Shown here in pieces: positions 7,802 to 10,560 of a DNA stretch of 10,560 nt. Every line of letters begins with the position of its first letter. The first letter of the stretch is position 1. The position numbers were made by a program, and so were the translations under genes. Source of the DNA: an uncultured Chitinophagaceae bacterium (lineage in GTDB: Bacteria > Bacteroidota > Bacteroidia > Chitinophagales > Chitinophagaceae); NCBI GenBank assembly GCA_903832075.1, contig CAILAF010000588.1, positions 1 to 10,560 of the forward strand, in the 5' to 3' direction. The notes under the pieces were generated by a model. It worked only from the letters and a program-made list of their open reading frames with translations, ran no database searches and had not been told where the DNA came from.

Positions 7802-7907
7802 GGCAAGTAATTTTTGGTTGTAAAAAGTTTAAGAAATCGTTCCCCGAACCTAATGAGATTAGAATGATAATTTGCTTGTTAGGTATATATATGCTAATTG
7901 AATATAG
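7802..7907 (-). promoter_or_regulatory. Upstream region of the porin-led operon
   Basis: About 106 bp between the terminator of the HTH gene and the porin start. It must hold the promoter of the minus-strand block, but I find no clean Bacteroidota-type TAnnTTTG box. Notable elements on the minus strand are CAATTAGCATATATATACC (7900-7882), a small CTAAT/ATTAG palindrome, a GTTC/GAAC palindrome, and the leader CAACCAAAAATTACTTGCC just before the ATG. The leader is shared in part with the symporter gene. Confidence 0.45.
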
Positions 7908-7934
7908 AAAAAATAAGATTATTGTTAATCTTAT
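7908..7934 (-). terminator. Intrinsic terminator of the zinc-ribbon/HTH gene
   Basis: On the minus strand ATAAGATTA (7934-7926) pairs perfectly with TAATCTTAT (7921-7913) around the loop ACAA, followed by T5 (7912-7908). It lies about 13 bp beyond the stop of the gene ending at 7947, so it should separate that gene from the porin operon downstream. Confidence 0.75.
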
Positions 7935-7946
7935 AATCTAAATAAG

Positions 7947-8369
7947 TCAATCCGTTTTTAATCGCTCCCATTTTATCATCATGTATTTATCTCCTAATTC
8001 AGTAATCATCATTCCTGAATTTCTTAAATTAGCTGGATTAGCCATAAACATTGATAGTTCAGTTAATGTAAGTACTTTATAAGTTGGATGATAATCGTAA
8101 TTCTCTGGTGCTTTTATTTTATATTTTTTAACCCAATTCATTACACTCACATGACTAACACCTAATATTCTTTCAATTTCCCTATATGTCACTCCTTCAA
8201 TATGCAGTTGCAAGGCTTTGATAACATAATATGTATCAATGCTCTTTCCTTCTTTTTCTACCGTAAAATTAAACTTACACTCTTTACAACAATAACGCTG
8301 TCTCTCTTTAACAATACCACTTTTAGTGATATGATCACTTTTGCAACGAGGACAATATCTGATTTTCAT
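7947..8369 (-). CDS. Zinc-ribbon plus helix-turn-helix protein, InsA-like, no transposase catalytic domain
   Basis: A 140-residue protein. Residues 1-36 form a zinc ribbon with two cysteine pairs (C6-x2-C9 and C28-x2-C31: YCPRCKSDHITKSG, YCCKECKFNF), as in the InsA part of IS1-type transposases. Residues about 47-86 form a helix-turn-helix (YYVIKALQLHIEGVTYREI, ILGVSHVSVMNWVKKYKI). The remaining 50 or so residues (ending ELGDKYMMIKWERLKTD) do not resemble a DDE nuclease. No second transposase frame, terminal inverted repeat or target duplication is visible, so it does not look like a live insertion sequence. It is divergently oriented from acs with 121 bp between the starts and has its own terminator. 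A role as a DNA-binding regulator, perhaps of acs, is inferred from context; a remnant of an insertion sequence is the alternative. Confidence 0.8.
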   Translation of the reverse strand: MKIRYCPRCKSDHITKSGIVKERQRYCCKECKFNFTVEKEGKSIDTYYVIKALQLHIEGVTYREIERILGVSHVSVMNWVKKYKIKAPENYDYHPTYKVLTLTELSMFMANPANLRNSGMMITELGDKYMMIKWERLKTD

Positions 8370-8490
8370 AAAGCAATAAATTTATTGGTATACTAAATTA
8401 GCAATTATATATTTAATTAGCAAAGTATAATTTACAGAATATTGATAAAAAGAATTTTATGCTTTACTTAGAGCATCAAAAACTATTGCC
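8370..8490. promoter_or_regulatory. Divergent promoter region between the HTH gene and acs
   Basis: This 121-bp, very AT-rich gap must hold both the plus-strand acs promoter and the minus-strand promoter of the HTH gene. The direct repeat AATTAGCAA occurs at 8396-8404 and 8415-8423, 19 bp apart start to start, and could be an operator. TAATTTAC (8428-8435) is a weak match to a Bacteroidota -7 box for acs. No Shine-Dalgarno sequence precedes either start. Confidence 0.45.
8396..8423 (+). repeat. Direct repeat AATTAGCAA x2, possible operator
   Basis: Two exact 9-bp copies, 8396-8404 and 8415-8423, lie in the acs/HTH divergent region. A related AATTAGCA is found on the minus strand near 7899-7892, upstream of the porin. 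In AT-rich DNA, chance is a real alternative. Confidence 0.35.
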
Positions 8491-10425
8491 ATGTCATATT
8501 CCTATCAAATCAAGTCTTATGAACAATATAAAAAAGACTATCAACAAAGTATTGATGATCCAGCATCTTTTTGGAGCAATATTGCAGAATATTTTACTTG
8601 GAGAAAAAAATGGGATGAAGTCTCTACTTGGAATTTTAAAGAACCAAAAATAGAATGGTTTAAAGGTGCTAAACTAAATATCACAGAGAATTGTATTGAT
8701 AGGCATCTTAAAACAATGGGTGATAAACCTGCTATTATTTGGGAGCCTAATAATCCTGAAGAAAGAGTTAGAACAGTAACTTATAATCGCTTACATAAAA
8801 GAGTTTGTCAGTTTGCTCAAGTCTTAAAAAACAATGGTGTAAAAAAAGGCGACCGTGTTTGTATTTATATGGGAATGGTTCCTGAATTAGCTTATGCAGT
8901 TTTAGGCTGTGCAAGAATCGGCGCTATTCATAGCGTGATTTTTGGTGGTTTCTCTGCTCAAAGTATTGCCGACAGATTATATGATGCCAATGCAGAATTC
9001 ATCATTACTTGTGATGGTGCTTATCGCGGCGATAAAGTTATTCCGCTTAAAAACGTAATTGATGATGCATTAATTGGTAATCGTACCGTTAAAAAAGTTA
9101 TTGTTTATACAAGAACAAGAACACCGGTATCAATGTTGAAAGGAAGAGATATTTGGTGGGAAGATGAAATGGAATTTGCTGAACATCAAATTGAAAAAGA
9201 TGGAATTGTTAATTTTCCTGCAGAAGAAATGGATGCAGAAGATCCATTGTTTATTTTATATACTTCCGGCTCAACCGGTAAACCTAAAGGTGTTGTGCAT
9301 TCAAGTGCCGGCTATATGGTTTGGACTAACTACACTTTTATAAATGTGTTTCAATATCAACCCGGACAAATTCATTTTTGCACTGCTGATATTGGTTGGA
9401 TAACAGGCCACAGTTATATTGTTTACGGACCATTAAGTGCAGGTGCAACTTCCGTTATGTTTGAAGGTGTTCCTACTTGGCCTGATGCAGGTCGTTTTTG
9501 GGATATCATCGATAAACATAAAATCAATATTTTATATACTGCACCTACTGCTATCAGAAGTTTAATGGGTTTTGGAACAAAACCTTTAGAAGGAAAAGAT
9601 TTATCATCATTAAAAGTTTTAGGAACAGTTGGTGAACCTATTAATGAAGAAGCATGGCATTGGTATGATGAAAATATTGGAAAGAAAAAATGCCCGATTG
9701 TTGACACTTGGTGGCAAACAGAAACAGGTGGAATATTAATTTCTAATCTTGCCGGCATCACACCTGCAAAAGCAAGCTGGGCAACACTTCCATTACCTGG
9801 CGTACAACCTTTGTTGGTTGATGATAAAGGAAATGAAATTACAGAAAAAGAAGACGGTTTATTAAAAGGTAATTTATGTATTAAAGCTGCATGGCCAAGT
9901 ATTTTAAGAACAACTTATGGTGATCATGAACGTTGCAGAACAAATTATTTTGCTACTTATGAAAATTTATATTTTACCGGCGATGGCGCATTAAAAGATG
10001 ATAATGGTTTTTATAGAATTACCGGAAGAGTGGATGATGTATTAAATGTAAGCGGCCACAGAATTGGTACTGCCGAAGTAGAAAATGCTATCAATATGCA
10101 TGCAGGTGTTGTTGAAAGTGCAGTGGTTGGTTATCCGCATGATATTAAAGGACAAGGCATTTATGCTTTTGTTATTGATAGTAATACACACGGTGATGAT
10201 GAATTGACGAGAAAAGATATTTTACAAACAGTATCAAGAATTATCGGACCAATTGCAAAACCCGATAAAATTCAATTTGTAAAAGGTTTACCTAAAACAA
10301 GAAGCGGTAAAATAATGCGCAGAATTTTACGCAAGATTGCAGAAGGTGAAACGCAAAACTTGGGTGACACTACAACATTGCTCGACCCCGGTATTGTTGA
10401 AGAAATAAAAAACGGAAAAATATAA
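8491..10425 (+). CDS. acs: Acetyl-CoA synthetase, AMP-forming
   Basis: A complete 644-residue enzyme (family usual length about 650) that converts acetate, ATP and CoA to acetyl-CoA, AMP and PPi in the cytoplasm. Visible motifs: N-terminal ACAS domain (DDPASFWSNIAEYFTW, 22-37), CARIGAIHSVIFGGFSAQS (140-158), the ATP-binding loop YTSGSTGKPKG (257-267), VDTWWQTETGG (404-414) whose tryptophan limits the acyl pocket to acetate, hinge GRVDDVLNVSGHRIG (512-526), and PKTRSGKIMRR (601-611). K607 in the last is the catalytic lysine that Pat-type acetyltransferases modify in the family. The start MSYSYQIKSYEQY aligns with family N-termini. It stands alone on the plus strand, divergent from the zinc-ribbon/HTH gene, and is followed by a strong terminator, so it is monocistronic. 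It differs from the receiver-fused ligase at the left edge, which is of the propionyl type. Confidence 0.97.
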   Translation: MSYSYQIKSYEQYKKDYQQSIDDPASFWSNIAEYFTWRKKWDEVSTWNFKEPKIEWFKGAKLNITENCIDRHLKTMGDKPAIIWEPNNPEERVRTVTYNRLHKRVCQFAQVLKNNGVKKGDRVCIYMGMVPELAYAVLGCARIGAIHSVIFGGFSAQSIADRLYDANAEFIITCDGAYRGDKVIPLKNVIDDALIGNRTVKKVIVYTRTRTPVSMLKGRDIWWEDEMEFAEHQIEKDGIVNFPAEEMDAEDPLFILYTSGSTGKPKGVVHSSAGYMVWTNYTFINVFQYQPGQIHFCTADIGWITGHSYIVYGPLSAGATSVMFEGVPTWPDAGRFWDIIDKHKINILYTAPTAIRSLMGFGTKPLEGKDLSSLKVLGTVGEPINEEAWHWYDENIGKKKCPIVDTWWQTETGGILISNLAGITPAKASWATLPLPGVQPLLVDDKGNEITEKEDGLLKGNLCIKAAWPSILRTTYGDHERCRTNYFATYENLYFTGDGALKDDNGFYRITGRVDDVLNVSGHRIGTAEVENAINMHAGVVESAVVGYPHDIKGQGIYAFVIDSNTHGDDELTRKDILQTVSRIIGPIAKPDKIQFVKGLPKTRSGKIMRRILRKIAEGETQNLGDTTTLLDPGIVEEIKNGKI

Positions 10426-10441
10426 ATTAATTCGTTTATTA

Positions 10442-10476
10442 AAAAAAAGTTAGTGCAATTTGTACTAACTTTTTTT
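10442..10476 (+). terminator. Intrinsic terminator after acs (can act on both strands)
   Basis: A 16-bp stem (10442-10457 with 10461-10476, one G-T pair) around the loop ATT. The stem is flanked by A7 on the left and ends in T7, and it starts 17 bp after the acs stop. Because the A-tract mirrors the T-tract, it could also stop transcripts entering from the right. Confidence 0.9.
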
Positions 10477-10560
10477 ATGTAGCAAACTGCAGAACATAAA
10501 TGCATCTGCGGTTGCGTCGCACACTTGTGCTTAGGATTTTCATGGCAGCAGATTAAAACC
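10477..10560. other. Non-coding right edge with a GC-richer patch
   Basis: No open frame of useful length is found on either strand in these 84 bp. The segment about 10500-10536 (TGCATCTGCGGTTGCGTCGC, then ACACTTGTGC) is distinctly richer in GC than the other intergenic DNA here and contains a small GCACA/TGTGC hairpin. It may be a dispersed repeat, but only one copy is in view. Confidence 0.3.

Noticed and set aside
7947..8369. Complete insertion sequence
   Set aside because: No DDE domain, no second frame, and no terminal inverted repeats or target duplication could be seen around it.
8387..8402. Sigma-54 type promoter (GG...GC) for acs
   Set aside because: The spacing between GG and GC is 12 bp instead of 10, and the flanking bases do not match.
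9423..9761. Minus-strand open frame inside acs
   Set aside because: It is a shadow of the acs coding frame with no recognisable protein features.
10428..10500. Minus-strand 22-codon frame in the right-edge region
   Set aside because: Too short, without a recognisable motif, and running into the terminator.

Overview
The window comes from an AT-rich genome, most likely a member of the Bacteroidota close to the Chitinophagaceae. This is inferred from base composition, the lack of Shine-Dalgarno sequences before nearly every gene, and protein style (a small DUF6814-like protein beside a metabolite:H+ symporter, and a DcaP-like porin with a Bacteroidota-type signal peptide). No rRNA, tRNA or CRISPR is present.

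Layout. From about 7801 down to the left edge all genes lie on the minus strand. In transcription order they are: an outer-membrane porin (7801-6470); a 12-TM metabolite:H+ symporter of the MFS (6427-4730); a small 2-TM protein (4700-4428); a very strong hairpin with a T-tract (4413-4344); a 73-aa 2-TM protein (4341-4120); an SSF/SLC5-type sensor histidine kinase of the CbrA/CrbS class (4127-1401); and a gene starting at 1389 that runs off the left edge. Upstream of this block lie a terminator, a 140-aa zinc-ribbon/HTH protein on the minus strand (8369-7947), a 121-bp divergent promoter region, and a complete acetyl-CoA synthetase on the plus strand (8491-10425) followed by a strong terminator. 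The last 80 bp hold no gene.

Main discovery. The gene at the left edge is one uninterrupted frame of at least 463 codons. It encodes a complete response-regulator receiver domain (D11-D13, phospho-acceptor D55, S85, K107) fused directly to an AMP-forming acyl-CoA synthetase of the propionyl-CoA synthetase (PrpE/ACSS3-like) type. The histidine kinase ends 11 bp before it. In proteobacteria the related kinase CrbS controls acs transcription through a DNA-binding regulator, CrbR. Here the receiver is attached to the acyl-activating enzyme itself, which suggests a phosphorelay that acts directly on short-chain acyl-CoA synthesis.

How the genes may work together (inference). The porin admits small carboxylates across the outer membrane and the symporter takes them across the inner membrane. 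The SSF-kinase, with its small membrane partner, senses a carboxylate or its flux and phosphorylates the receiver-ligase fusion. Acs and PrpE-like activities feed acetyl-CoA and propionyl-CoA into metabolism. The orphan zinc-ribbon/HTH protein, divergent from acs, is a candidate local transcription factor.
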